A stretch of 5,038 bases of DNA from Desulfobulbaceae bacterium (GCA_026986885.1 JALSNT010000057.1:1-5038); one strand, 5' to 3'. Shown: positions 1-5,008, counted from the stretch's first letter. Program-made: numbers and translations. The notes: a model not told the origin generated them from the letters alone.

Positions 1-438
1 AAAATCCTGCTGCATGCCTGGTTCCGGACCTGTACAGCAGAGATCACAACCGCACGGTCCACAGAGGAGGCTGTTTATCTCTTCCAGTTCATCTGTCAGC
101 ACCTGCTGCAGGCACAGGCTGGATACCAGGGTTATGGTATCGACACAGGTATTATTCTCACCGATAACATCCACCTGTGGAACTGTCCCGGTCTTGATTG
201 ATTCCAGAAGCCGAAGGGATTGTTCATAACGACCAACAAGAGACCGCGGGTCGTCATAGCGGGCAAAATCTGTTTCTATGGGATCTGGCAGCTCGTCAAT
301 CACCTCGGTCACGGTGGCAAAAGGGCCGGTGATAAAGAGAAACTGGATCATGGCCACAAGCGGCAACACCGGGCGCTGCAACAATTCAATCCCGGCGCGC
401 AAACGCTGCCCGGCCAACTGTGAATGGCTTCTTTTCAT
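1..438 (-). CDS. Partial CDS (5' end only): unrecognised protein with a CxxCxCxxCC cysteine cluster
   Basis: An open frame on the minus strand runs from ATG at 438-436 through 146 codons, without a stop, to the window edge, so the C-terminus is missing. An in-frame TAG lies 12 nt before the ATG, which rules out a longer N-terminus. The protein starts basic (MKRSHSQ), has a hydrophobic stretch at about residues 24-43 (VLPLVAMIQFLFITGPFATV), then an acidic helical middle, and reaches a cluster with Cys126, Cys129, Cys131, Cys134 and Cys135 (LCGPCGCDLCCTGPEPG). The GCDLCC core resembles the CxxCC part of the YkgJ-type cysteine-cluster family (putative Zn/Fe chelation), but the spacing of the other cysteines differs and most of the protein is unfamiliar, so this is a weak inference. 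The hydrophobic stretch could be a membrane anchor or a buried helix. The ATG has no Shine-Dalgarno sequence. The gene is divergent from def and need not share its function. I am fairly sure that it is coding and unsure what it does. Confidence 0.72.
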   Translation of the reverse strand, partial: MKRSHSQLAGQRLRAGIELLQRPVLPLVAMIQFLFITGPFATVTEVIDELPDPIETDFARYDDPRSLVGRYEQSLRLLESIKTGTVPQVDVIGENNTCVDTITLVSSLCLQQVLTDELEEINSLLCGPCGCDLCCTGPEPGMQQDF

Positions 439-473
439 CCCGTTATTCTACACAACACCACCGGGAAAGACAA
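439..473 (-). promoter_or_regulatory. Candidate sigma-70 promoter giving a leaderless transcript of the minus-strand gene
   Basis: Read on the minus strand, TTGTCT (473-468) is followed after exactly 17 nt by TAGAAT (450-445). Each hexamer fits the sigma-70 consensus well (TTGTCT 4 of 6, TAGAAT 5 of 6). Six nt separate the -10 box from the ATG, so transcription would be expected to start at or next to the A of the start codon at 438. No Shine-Dalgarno sequence precedes the ATG, which agrees with a leaderless message. This is a prediction from spacing and consensus only. Confidence 0.5.
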
Positions 474-565
474 GCCTGCGCCGGTATCCCGTTCCGGCTC
501 TCTCCATCATCTACTTCCAAATACATGCCGGTATATTTCTTTTTGTTGATAAAGATATGAGCCCG

Positions 566-692
566 TTGATTTAATGTATTTTCGCCCAATCTCTTTGTTA
601 TACGAAAAATTTTTTCCTCGAAATATTAACTATATACCTGTGGTAAAATTTTTCGTATGCCTCAATCTTGAACGAAAATCCTATTAAATCAA
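566..692. repeat. Large nested inverted repeat (127 bp) in the divergent intergenic region
   Basis: Three pairs of arms nest inside one another. The outer pair is TTGATTTAAT (566-575) with ATTAAATCAA (683-692), perfect over 10 bp. The middle pair is ATTTTCG (578-584) with CGAAAAT (673-679), 7 bp, offset by one base. The inner pair is ATACGAAAAATTTT (600-613) with AAAATTTTTCGTAT (645-658), perfect over 14 bp around a 31-nt loop. Unpaired internal segments of 15 and 14 nt (585-599 and 659-672) lie between the middle and inner stems. The matches are seen directly. The element could be a cruciform-prone operator region, a 5' leader RNA structure of def, or a small MITE-like palindromic element. 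No target-site duplication is evident. Intrinsic terminator function is unlikely because the stems are AT-rich and no T-run follows the right arm. Confidence 0.8.
577..680. promoter_or_regulatory. Cluster of five CGAAAWW-type boxes, possible operator sites
   Basis: Within about 100 bp the motif CGAAAWW occurs at 577-584 (minus, tattttcg), 603-610 (plus, cgaaaaat), 619-626 (plus, cgaaatat), about 648-655 (minus, tttttcg) and 673-680 (plus, cgaaaatc). Four of the five form the arms of the nested inverted repeat, so they are not independent of it. The fifth lies in the central loop. Repeated short boxes in both orientations between two divergent genes would suit a regulator binding cooperatively, but no known regulator is recognised from the motif. 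Confidence 0.3.
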
Positions 693-778
693 TAGACCCG
701 GATACCGGTGCTTTTTCCTTTACAGTATGTATCATCATGATTATTTGTAAAAAAACATTTTGATTCCTGAAATACCAT

Positions 779-791
779 TATACATTATCCC
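779..791 (+). promoter_or_regulatory. Def start region: no Shine-Dalgarno, -10-like TATACA seven nt before the ATG
   Basis: The 30 nt before the def ATG are A/T/C-rich and contain no GGAG- or AGGA-like sequence. TATACA at 779-784 sits so that transcription would begin around the ATG at 792, which would make the message leaderless, but no convincing -35 box lies 16-18 nt upstream of it. The alternative is a longer AT-rich leader translated without a Shine-Dalgarno site. The N-terminus MALKKIFTYPEPVLR is typical of peptide deformylases, so the start codon itself is well supported. Confidence 0.3.
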
Positions 792-1301
792 ATGGCACTG
801 AAAAAAATATTTACCTATCCGGAACCTGTTCTCCGCAAAAAAGCTCAACCGATAACCGTTTTTGATGATGCCTTACAACAGCTGGCAGCCGACATGAGTG
901 AAACCATGTACAATGCCCCCGGGGTCGGCCTGGCTGCCAACCAGGTCGGTGTCCTCAAACAGATTGTTGTTGTTGATGTGAGCAGGGACGAGGAAGACAA
1001 AGAATTTATCACCCTGATTAATCCAGTGATCTCCAAAGGGGAAGGTAGTGTAGCCGGGGAAGAGGGATGCTTGAGCGTACTTGAATATGAAGCCAAAGTT
1101 GAACGGTTCCGGAAAATTCACGTTGAAGCCCTGGACCTTGACGGCAAACCTCTCTCCTTTGATGCCGAGGACAGGTTGGCCAGGATAGTGCAACATGAGG
1201 TTGATCATCTGCACGGCACTCTCTTCATTGACCATATCAGTGCTCTCAAACGCGGTCTTTACAAGAAAAAACTGAAAAAAATCCTGAAGGCCCGGCAATG
1301 A
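792..1301 (+). CDS. def: Peptide deformylase
   Basis: Peptide deformylase (EC 3.5.1.88) removes the formyl group from the N-terminal methionine of nascent proteins as they leave the ribosome, using a bound metal ion, usually Fe(II). All three family motifs are present in order: motif I GVGLAANQ (residues 44-51), motif II EEGCLS (90-95) with metal ligand Cys93, and motif III QHEVDH (134-139) with ligands His135 and His139 and catalytic Glu136. The length of 169 aa is normal. The start is supported by the conserved opening IFTYPEPVLR. After motif II the usual proline (CLSVP) is replaced by leucine (CLSVLEYEAKVERF). The C-terminus is lysine-rich (KKKLKKILKARQ), a plausible ribosome- or RNA-facing tail. 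The stop overlaps the fmt start as ATGA, so the two are almost certainly co-transcribed and translationally coupled. The ATG has no clear ribosome binding site. The identification is secure. Confidence 0.98.
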   Translation: MALKKIFTYPEPVLRKKAQPITVFDDALQQLAADMSETMYNAPGVGLAANQVGVLKQIVVVDVSRDEEDKEFITLINPVISKGEGSVAGEEGCLSVLEYEAKVERFRKIHVEALDLDGKPLSFDAEDRLARIVQHEVDHLHGTLFIDHISALKRGLYKKKLKKILKARQ

Positions 1302-2236
1302 AATCTCTGCGCATTCTCTTTATGGGCACCCCTGATTTTGCGGTACCGGTACTCAATTCCCTGATTGCAGGGCCGGATACGGTTGTCGGCGTGGTTTGTC
1401 AACCGGACCGGAAAAAAGGCCGGGGCAAAAAAACAGTGGAGCCGCCTACCAAAGTGGTCGGCCTGGCCGCCGGGCTGCCTGTATTGCAGCCGACCAATAT
1501 CCGTACCCCCCAATTTCTGGAAGAAGTCAAAAAAATTTCACCGGATATTATCATTGTCGCCGCCTATGGGAAAATCCTTCCCGGCAGCCTGCTCAACTTC
1601 CCCCCCATGGGCACGGTGAACGTCCACGGTTCGTTGCTCCCCAAATATCGGGGAGCGGCTCCCATTCAATGGGCCTTGATCAACGGCGAAAAAGAAACCG
1701 GCATCACCATTATGCAGATGGACGAGGGTATGGATACCGGTGATATCCTGCTGCAGGTTTCTTTGTCCATCACCGATGAGGATACGGCCGGAACCCTGTT
1801 TGCAAAAATGGCCGATCTGGGAGGCAACGCCTTGCTTCGTGCCCTGTCCCTGTTGAAAAACAATGAACTGACGCCGGTGAAACAGGATGATGCCTTGAGT
1901 TGTGAAGCCCCTATGCTGACTAAAGAACAGGGGCATATCGACTGGCATCAATCGGCGGAAAAACTACACTGCCTTATTCGCGGGCTTGATCCCTGGCCCT
2001 CTGCCTATGGCTTTCACAATTCCAGACGTTTTCGCTTTTTCCGGCCGGAAGTTGTTGCATACACCGGCAGTGAAGCACCCGGCACCATTTGCCGGGCCGA
2101 TAAAAACGGGTTGCTGATCGCCACCGGCAGGAACGGTCTTCTCATTCGCGAAATCCAGCCGGAAGGGAAAAAACGTATGGAGGTCGCTGCCTGCCTCTGC
2201 GGCAAAACACTTACCACCGGCGATAGATTTTCCTGA
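1298..2236 (+). CDS. fmt: Methionyl-tRNA formyltransferase
   Basis: Fmt (EC 2.1.2.9) transfers a formyl group from 10-formyltetrahydrofolate to initiator Met-tRNA in the cytoplasm, which makes the substrate that Def later deformylates. The N-terminal Rossmann-like domain opens with ILFMGTPDFAVPVL (6-19). The folate-binding and catalytic segment is NVHGSLLPKYRGAAPIQWA (108-126), with the catalytic triad expected at Asn108, His110 and Asp146 (MDEGMDTGD, 141-149). The KKGRGKK loop (39-45) corresponds to the region that contacts the tRNA acceptor stem. The C-terminal tRNA-binding domain begins near LTKEQGHIDW (207-216) and includes IRGLDPWPSAYG (227-238). At 312 aa it is full length. Its ATG overlaps the def stop by 4 nt, and GAAGG at 1286-1290 lies 7 nt upstream as a Shine-Dalgarno site. 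Its TGA shares one base with the larC ATG. The identification is secure. Confidence 0.98.
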   Translation: MKSLRILFMGTPDFAVPVLNSLIAGPDTVVGVVCQPDRKKGRGKKTVEPPTKVVGLAAGLPVLQPTNIRTPQFLEEVKKISPDIIIVAAYGKILPGSLLNFPPMGTVNVHGSLLPKYRGAAPIQWALINGEKETGITIMQMDEGMDTGDILLQVSLSITDEDTAGTLFAKMADLGGNALLRALSLLKNNELTPVKQDDALSCEAPMLTKEQGHIDWHQSAEKLHCLIRGLDPWPSAYGFHNSRRFRFFRPEVVAYTGSEAPGTICRADKNGLLIATGRNGLLIREIQPEGKKRMEVAACLCGKTLTTGDRFS

Positions 2237-3450
2237 TGAACAGTGGTTATCTCGACTGTTTCTCCGGGGTCAGCGGCAATATGCTCCTTGGCGCCCTGCT
2301 TGATGCAGGACTGGCTGAAGATGATTTATTAAAAACACTGCATGCCCTGCCCGTGGATGGCTACGAGCTTCACATTCAACAACGCAGACAACAGGCCATA
2401 ACCGGTTGCCTTGTTGAGGTTGAAGTCACCGGAAAACAGCCGCATCGGCACCTGGCCGAAATTACCGGCATCATCACCGAATCCACTCTGCCGGACTCCA
2501 TCAAAAAAAAATCCATCGGCGTCTTCACCCGGCTGGCCGCGGCCGAGGCCAGAGTCCATGGAACGACTGTTCAACAGGTCCACTTCCACGAGGTGGGAGC
2601 GGTTGATGCCTTGATTGATATTGTCGGCACGGTTGCCGGATTTGAACTGTTGCATGTCGGCCGTATCGACTGTTCGCCACTACCGGTATCTAATGGTTTA
2701 ACCATTTGTGAGCATGGCGTTGTTCCCCTTCCTGCCCCGGCAGTCTGCGAATTACTGCAAGGTGTTCCCGTATATGGTCTTGATCTGCAACAGGAGCTGG
2801 TCACTCCCACGGGGGCGGCCCTGGTGAGGGAATTGGTTTCTGATTTCGGTCCCATGCCGCCAATGACTCTGGCGGCAACCGGTTACGGAGCAGGAAGCAC
2901 CAAAAGGAGTGATGGCTGTCCCAATCTTCTCCGGCTTTGTCTCGGGCACCGACACCAGGTCGGCGAAGCCGCTGAAGTGGCGATCATTGAAACCCATCTG
3001 GATGACTGGAACATGGAGACCTGGCCCCATATCAGTGAATGCCTCATGGCCGCCGGCGCCCTTGATGTCAGCCTGTGTCCCATCCAGATGAAAAAGGGGC
3101 GTCCGGGTTTTGAACTGAAACTTATCTGCAGGCCCGACCAGTCGCTTGCACTTAAACAAATAATTCTGGCCGAAACTTCGGCCATCGGCCTGCGGTTTCA
3201 CAGGCAGCAGCGAATGACATTGCCCCGGGAAGCAATTGATATTCCGACCCCGTTGGGAACAATACGGGGGAAGAAAACCGTAACCGATACAGGTGTGAAA
3301 ATTACTCCGGAATATGAATGCTGCCGTCGATTGGCCAGGCAACATCGGCTCCCGATTCAGCATCTCTATGATGTCTTTTATCGTTCAATTGATCCAGCCT
3401 GTGACAGCAAAAATAACCCTTCTGCGACCGGAGACCCAGGCCATGGATAA
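2236..3450 (+). CDS. larC: LarC, nickel insertion protein for the nickel-pincer (NPN) cofactor
   Basis: LarC inserts nickel into pyridinium-3,5-bisthiocarboxylic acid mononucleotide, using CTP, to complete the nickel-pincer nucleotide cofactor of lactate racemase and related enzymes. Family hallmarks run along the whole protein: YLDCFSGVSGNMLLGALLDAG (5-25), the histidine/acidic motif HFHEVGAVDALIDIVG (116-131), NGLTICEHGVVPLPAPAV (153-170), ELVTPTGAAL (187-196), then the C-terminal metal-binding domain with ETHLDDWNMETW (252-263) and PIQMKKGRPG (282-291). The two halves, encoded as larC1 and larC2 joined by ribosomal frameshifting in Lactiplantibacillus plantarum, are here one uninterrupted 404-aa frame. 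The last 20 or so residues (from about SIDPACDSK) look unconserved and overlap pgpA. A run of nine A's (2503-2511) encodes Lys90-92. There is no clear Shine-Dalgarno sequence; translation is probably coupled to fmt through the TGATG junction. No larA, larB or larE lies in the window, so they would have to be elsewhere. Confidence 0.93.
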   Translation: MNSGYLDCFSGVSGNMLLGALLDAGLAEDDLLKTLHALPVDGYELHIQQRRQQAITGCLVEVEVTGKQPHRHLAEITGIITESTLPDSIKKKSIGVFTRLAAAEARVHGTTVQQVHFHEVGAVDALIDIVGTVAGFELLHVGRIDCSPLPVSNGLTICEHGVVPLPAPAVCELLQGVPVYGLDLQQELVTPTGAALVRELVSDFGPMPPMTLAATGYGAGSTKRSDGCPNLLRLCLGHRHQVGEAAEVAIIETHLDDWNMETWPHISECLMAAGALDVSLCPIQMKKGRPGFELKLICRPDQSLALKQIILAETSAIGLRFHRQQRMTLPREAIDIPTPLGTIRGKKTVTDTGVKITPEYECCRRLARQHRLPIQHLYDVFYRSIDPACDSKNNPSATGDPGHG

Positions 3451-3895
3451 TTTTTACATGTTCATCGCCACCGGCGGCGGTTCCGGTTATCTTCCCAAGG
3501 CTCCGGGAACCTGGGGTTCTGTTGTCGGCGTTTTGTTCTGGTTTTTCTTTCATCGACTGGCCCTGTCCCGATATGGCCTGCTGGTTGCCGGACTTTTCAT
3601 CCTCGGCACCATTGCCGCAGGGGCAGCCGAAAAAATCATGGACCGCCCCGACCCCGGTCCGGTTGTGGTTGATGAAATCGTCGGTCAGATGATCGCCCTG
3701 GCCGGAGCACCCGCAAATCCGATAATTGTCATTCTTGGTTTTATCTTCTTCCGATTTTTTGATATACTGAAACCATTGCCGGTGGGCTGGCTTGATTCTC
3801 ATATTCATGGTGGTATGGGTATCATGCTCGATGATGTTGCTGCCGGTGTGTATGCCATGCTGCTGCTGCAGCTTGGTCTATGGCTGTTTACGTAA
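3443..3895 (+). CDS. pgpA: Phosphatidylglycerophosphatase A
   Basis: PgpA (EC 3.1.3.27) dephosphorylates phosphatidylglycerophosphate to phosphatidylglycerol at the inner membrane, the last step of PG synthesis and the route to cardiolipin. Family motifs are present in order: GYLPKAPGTWGS (15-26), DPGPVVVDEIVG (70-81), FFRFFDILKPLPVGWLD (102-118) and HGGMGIMLDDVAAG (122-135). Asp77, Glu78, Asp107, Asp130 and Asp131 are the likely metal and catalytic acidic residues. Hydrophobic helices are seen at about 27-36, 45-60, 92-103 and 136-149. I chose ATG 3443 (150 aa) because GGAG at 3430-3433 lies 9 nt upstream and the family motif starts soon after. The same frame is open back to an ATG at 3314, but that extension lies inside larC and has no family features. 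The start overlaps the end of larC by 8 nt. The identification is secure and the start is well supported. Confidence 0.95.
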   Translation: MDNFYMFIATGGGSGYLPKAPGTWGSVVGVLFWFFFHRLALSRYGLLVAGLFILGTIAAGAAEKIMDRPDPGPVVVDEIVGQMIALAGAPANPIIVILGFIFFRFFDILKPLPVGWLDSHIHGGMGIMLDDVAAGVYAMLLLQLGLWLFT

Positions 3896-3901
3896 GCTGA
3901 C

Positions 3902-3906
3902 GGAGG
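3902..3906 (+). promoter_or_regulatory. Strong Shine-Dalgarno site (GGAGG) of the amidohydrolase gene
   Basis: GGAGG lies 4 nt before the ATG at 3911, inside the 15-nt gap after the pgpA stop. It is the best ribosome binding site in the window and fixes the start of the last operon gene. The spacing is slightly short, but the extended purine run GGAGGAAAG compensates. Confidence 0.75.
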
Positions 3907-3910
3907 AAAG

Positions 3911-4720
3911 ATGGCAGGCTATATTGATTTTCATACCCATGCCTTTCCTGATCAAATCGCGGCAATGGCCATCGGATCCCTGGAAAAGAAGGGAAATGTC
4001 AAAGCCTATCTCGACGGGACCGTTGCCGGCCTGACGGCCTCCATGGACAGGGCAGGTATTGAGCGTTCGGTCGTCTGTTCCATTGCCACCCGCCCCGAAC
4101 AGTTTCGACCTATTCTTGACTGGTCCGCCACCATCCGCAGTGGCCGTATCATTCCCCTGCCTTCCATCCATCCCAGGGATCCGAAGCGGAGCCGTCATCT
4201 TGAGGAAATAAAAGAACACGGCTTTATCGGGTTGAAAATGCATCCCTATTACCAGGATTTCTATCTTGATGATCCGGAGCTGATGGATTTCTATCGACAG
4301 ATCGAAGAGCTTGATCTTCTGTTAGTGATGCACACCGGTTACGATATCGGTTATCCCCGCATCAGAAGGGCTGATCCTGAGCGTATCCTCAATCTTGTCC
4401 GGCAGATACCCGACCTGCGGTTGATCACCACTCACCTGGGCGGCTGGGATGAATGGACGGATGTGCGAAAACTGCTCACCGGCCGGCCCATATACATGGA
4501 AATTTCCTTTGCCCTGGATTTTTTAGACCAGATCCGCCTGCGTGAACTGATTGAAAATCATCCCCCGGGGTACATCCTTTTCGGCACGGATTCCCCCTGG
4601 GCCGACCAGCAAACAACTCTGAAGATGCTGCACCGGCTCGGTCTGGATGAGGCGCTGTTTAACAGTATTACCCGCACAAACGGCTTGCAGTTGCTGGGGA
4701 GGTGCAATATAAATAAGTGA
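3911..4720 (+). CDS. Metal-dependent amidohydrolase, TIM-barrel superfamily (Amidohydro_2-like), substrate unknown
   Basis: This is a cytoplasmic hydrolase of the amidohydrolase superfamily, most like the Amidohydro_2 branch that includes ACMSD-type decarboxylases and related hydrolases. The metal-site set is complete: DFHTH (residues 6-10, His8 and His10) after strand 1, KMH (109-111), His141 in VMHTGYD, His175 in TTHLGG, and Asp227 in FGTDSPW. No signal peptide or membrane segment is seen, and 269 aa suits a single compact barrel. HPYYQDFYLDDPELMDFY (111-128) and GTDSPWADQ (225-233) are typical of this branch. It follows pgpA by 15 nt with a strong Shine-Dalgarno sequence and ends the operon, being followed by a hairpin. 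Neighbours do not reveal a substrate: lipid phosphatase, nickel cofactor and formylation genes share no obvious pathway with it. The family call is confident; any specific reaction would be a guess. Confidence 0.9.
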   Translation: MAGYIDFHTHAFPDQIAAMAIGSLEKKGNVKAYLDGTVAGLTASMDRAGIERSVVCSIATRPEQFRPILDWSATIRSGRIIPLPSIHPRDPKRSRHLEEIKEHGFIGLKMHPYYQDFYLDDPELMDFYRQIEELDLLLVMHTGYDIGYPRIRRADPERILNLVRQIPDLRLITTHLGGWDEWTDVRKLLTGRPIYMEISFALDFLDQIRLRELIENHPPGYILFGTDSPWADQQTTLKMLHRLGLDEALFNSITRTNGLQLLGRCNINK

Positions 4721-4756
4721 CAATAGCAAAAAATCATACATGCTATTGATTTTACA
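4721..4756 (+). terminator. Hairpin directly after the operon's last stop codon, possible weak intrinsic terminator
   Basis: CAATAGCA (4721-4728) and TGCTATTG (4741-4748) form a perfect 8-bp stem around a 12-nt A-rich loop. The left arm begins at the base after the TGA stop of the amidohydrolase gene. Only a short T-run (ATTTTA) follows, and the stem is not GC-rich, so it would be a weak terminator. It may instead protect the mRNA 3' end. The position supports the operon ending here. Confidence 0.45.
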
Positions 4757-4760
4757 AGTT

Positions 4761-4804
4761 AAGTTGAATGTCGGATGTCGAACAAGGAATATCGAATTAC
4801 GAAG
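4761..4804. repeat. Degenerate tandem micro-repeat of the GRATRTCGRA type
   Basis: Successive related units read GAATGTCGG (4766-4774), GGATGTCGAA (4773-4782), GAATATCGAA (4787-4796) and TTACGAAG (4797-4804), with CAAG between the second and third. The similarity is seen directly. From memory, similar strings of ATGTCGAA-like units occur between genes in Desulfobacterota and some other environmental bacteria, but I cannot verify this. It is not coding and has no obvious promoter role. Confidence 0.5.
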
Positions 4805-4816
4805 TTTTCTTCTCCC

Positions 4817-4837
4817 TGGCCGTTTGCAAGCCGGCCA
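4817..4837. repeat. Short GC-rich hairpin
   Basis: TGGCCG (4817-4822) and CGGCCA (4832-4837) form a perfect 6-bp GC-rich stem around a 9-nt loop. It lies directly before the AT-rich inverted repeat at 4838-4888. No T-run follows on either strand, so it does not look like an intrinsic terminator. It may be part of a compound repeat together with its two neighbours. Confidence 0.35.
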
Positions 4838-4888
4838 CAAAAATAGATATCAACTGATTGTTTTCATCAAGCAATGGTTCTATTTTTG
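4838..4888. repeat. Inverted repeat with 10-bp AT-rich stem
   Basis: CAAAAATAGA (4838-4847) pairs perfectly with TCTATTTTTG (4879-4888). Within the 31-nt interior, ATTG (4857-4860) and CAAT (4872-4875) can pair again to lengthen the stem. On the plus strand the right arm carries a run of five T's, but it lies inside the stem rather than after it, so a terminator is not the natural reading. The role is unknown. Confidence 0.45.
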
Positions 4889-4949
4889 ATTATGGCTCAA
4901 TGAACTTTGCCCTCTTAATCATTTTTAACCATACTGTTGTCAGTCACTT

Positions 4950-4963
4950 TATTTTGCAAAATA
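4950..4963. promoter_or_regulatory. Perfect 14-bp palindrome TATTTTGCAAAATA, possible operator
   Basis: The 14 bases read identically on both strands. A perfect dyad this long, about 50 bp upstream of a promoter-like sequence, is the right shape for the site of a dimeric regulator. AT-rich context raises the chance of a random palindrome, and no regulator family is recognised from it. Confidence 0.35.
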
Positions 4964-5008
4964 CCGGCATGTTTTGGTCTGATTATTCAACCGGTTAAAT
5001 TTTGGGAT

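Larger units (their letters stand above)
439..791. other. Divergent intergenic region, 353 bp, AT-rich on the def side
   Basis: No credible gene is seen on either strand. The left third (439-540) has mixed composition and holds the candidate promoter of the minus-strand gene. From about 541 onward it is strongly AT-rich and contains the nested inverted repeat and CGAAAWW boxes. The last 100 bp lead into def. TTTACA at 719-724 is a good -35-like hexamer but has only a poor -10 (TATTTG, 742-747) at 17 nt. TTGATT (760-765) and CATTAT (783-788) are spaced by 17 nt but would place the transcription start inside the def start codon. No riboswitch or small RNA was recognised. Confidence 0.7.

Noticed and set aside
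14..574. Plus-strand open frames over 14-574.
   Set aside because: They are mostly antisense to the minus-strand gene, have no ribosome binding site and have low-complexity, family-less translations. The minus-strand frame has a clear start, a promoter and protein-like composition.
481..708. CCGGTATCC (481-489) and GGATACCGG (700-708) as an outer arm of the nested palindrome.
   Set aside because: The distances to the nested repeat are very unequal (76 and 7 bp) and the match is only 9 bp in a region with several CCGG-containing words. Probably coincidence.
760..788. TTGATT (760-765) with CATTAT (783-788) at 17 nt as the def promoter.
   Set aside because: The transcription start would fall at about 795, inside the start codon, so this pair cannot drive a def message containing its ATG.
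2752..3363. A 203-codon minus-strand open frame.
   Set aside because: It is antisense to larC, which carries unmistakable family motifs across this whole stretch. The minus translation shows no recognisable domain.
3314..3442. A longer pgpA start at ATG 3314, adding 43 residues.
   Set aside because: The extension lies wholly inside larC and has no PgpA family features. ATG 3443 has a properly spaced GGAG and gives the normal N-terminus.
4523..4840. A 105-codon minus-strand open frame spanning the operon end.
   Set aside because: It overlaps the conserved C-terminal part of the amidohydrolase and runs through the repeat region. It shows no domain and no start signal.
4933..4944. Small dyad ACTG-ttgt-CAGT.
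   Set aside because: A 4-bp stem is too short to support as a functional hairpin.
524..4971. CATGCCGGTAT (524-534) and its reverse complement ATACCGGCATG (4961-4971) flank the whole operon.
   Set aside because: A few 11-bp inverted matches are expected by chance in a 5-kb window, and neither copy sits at an element boundary. Not enough to claim insertion ends.
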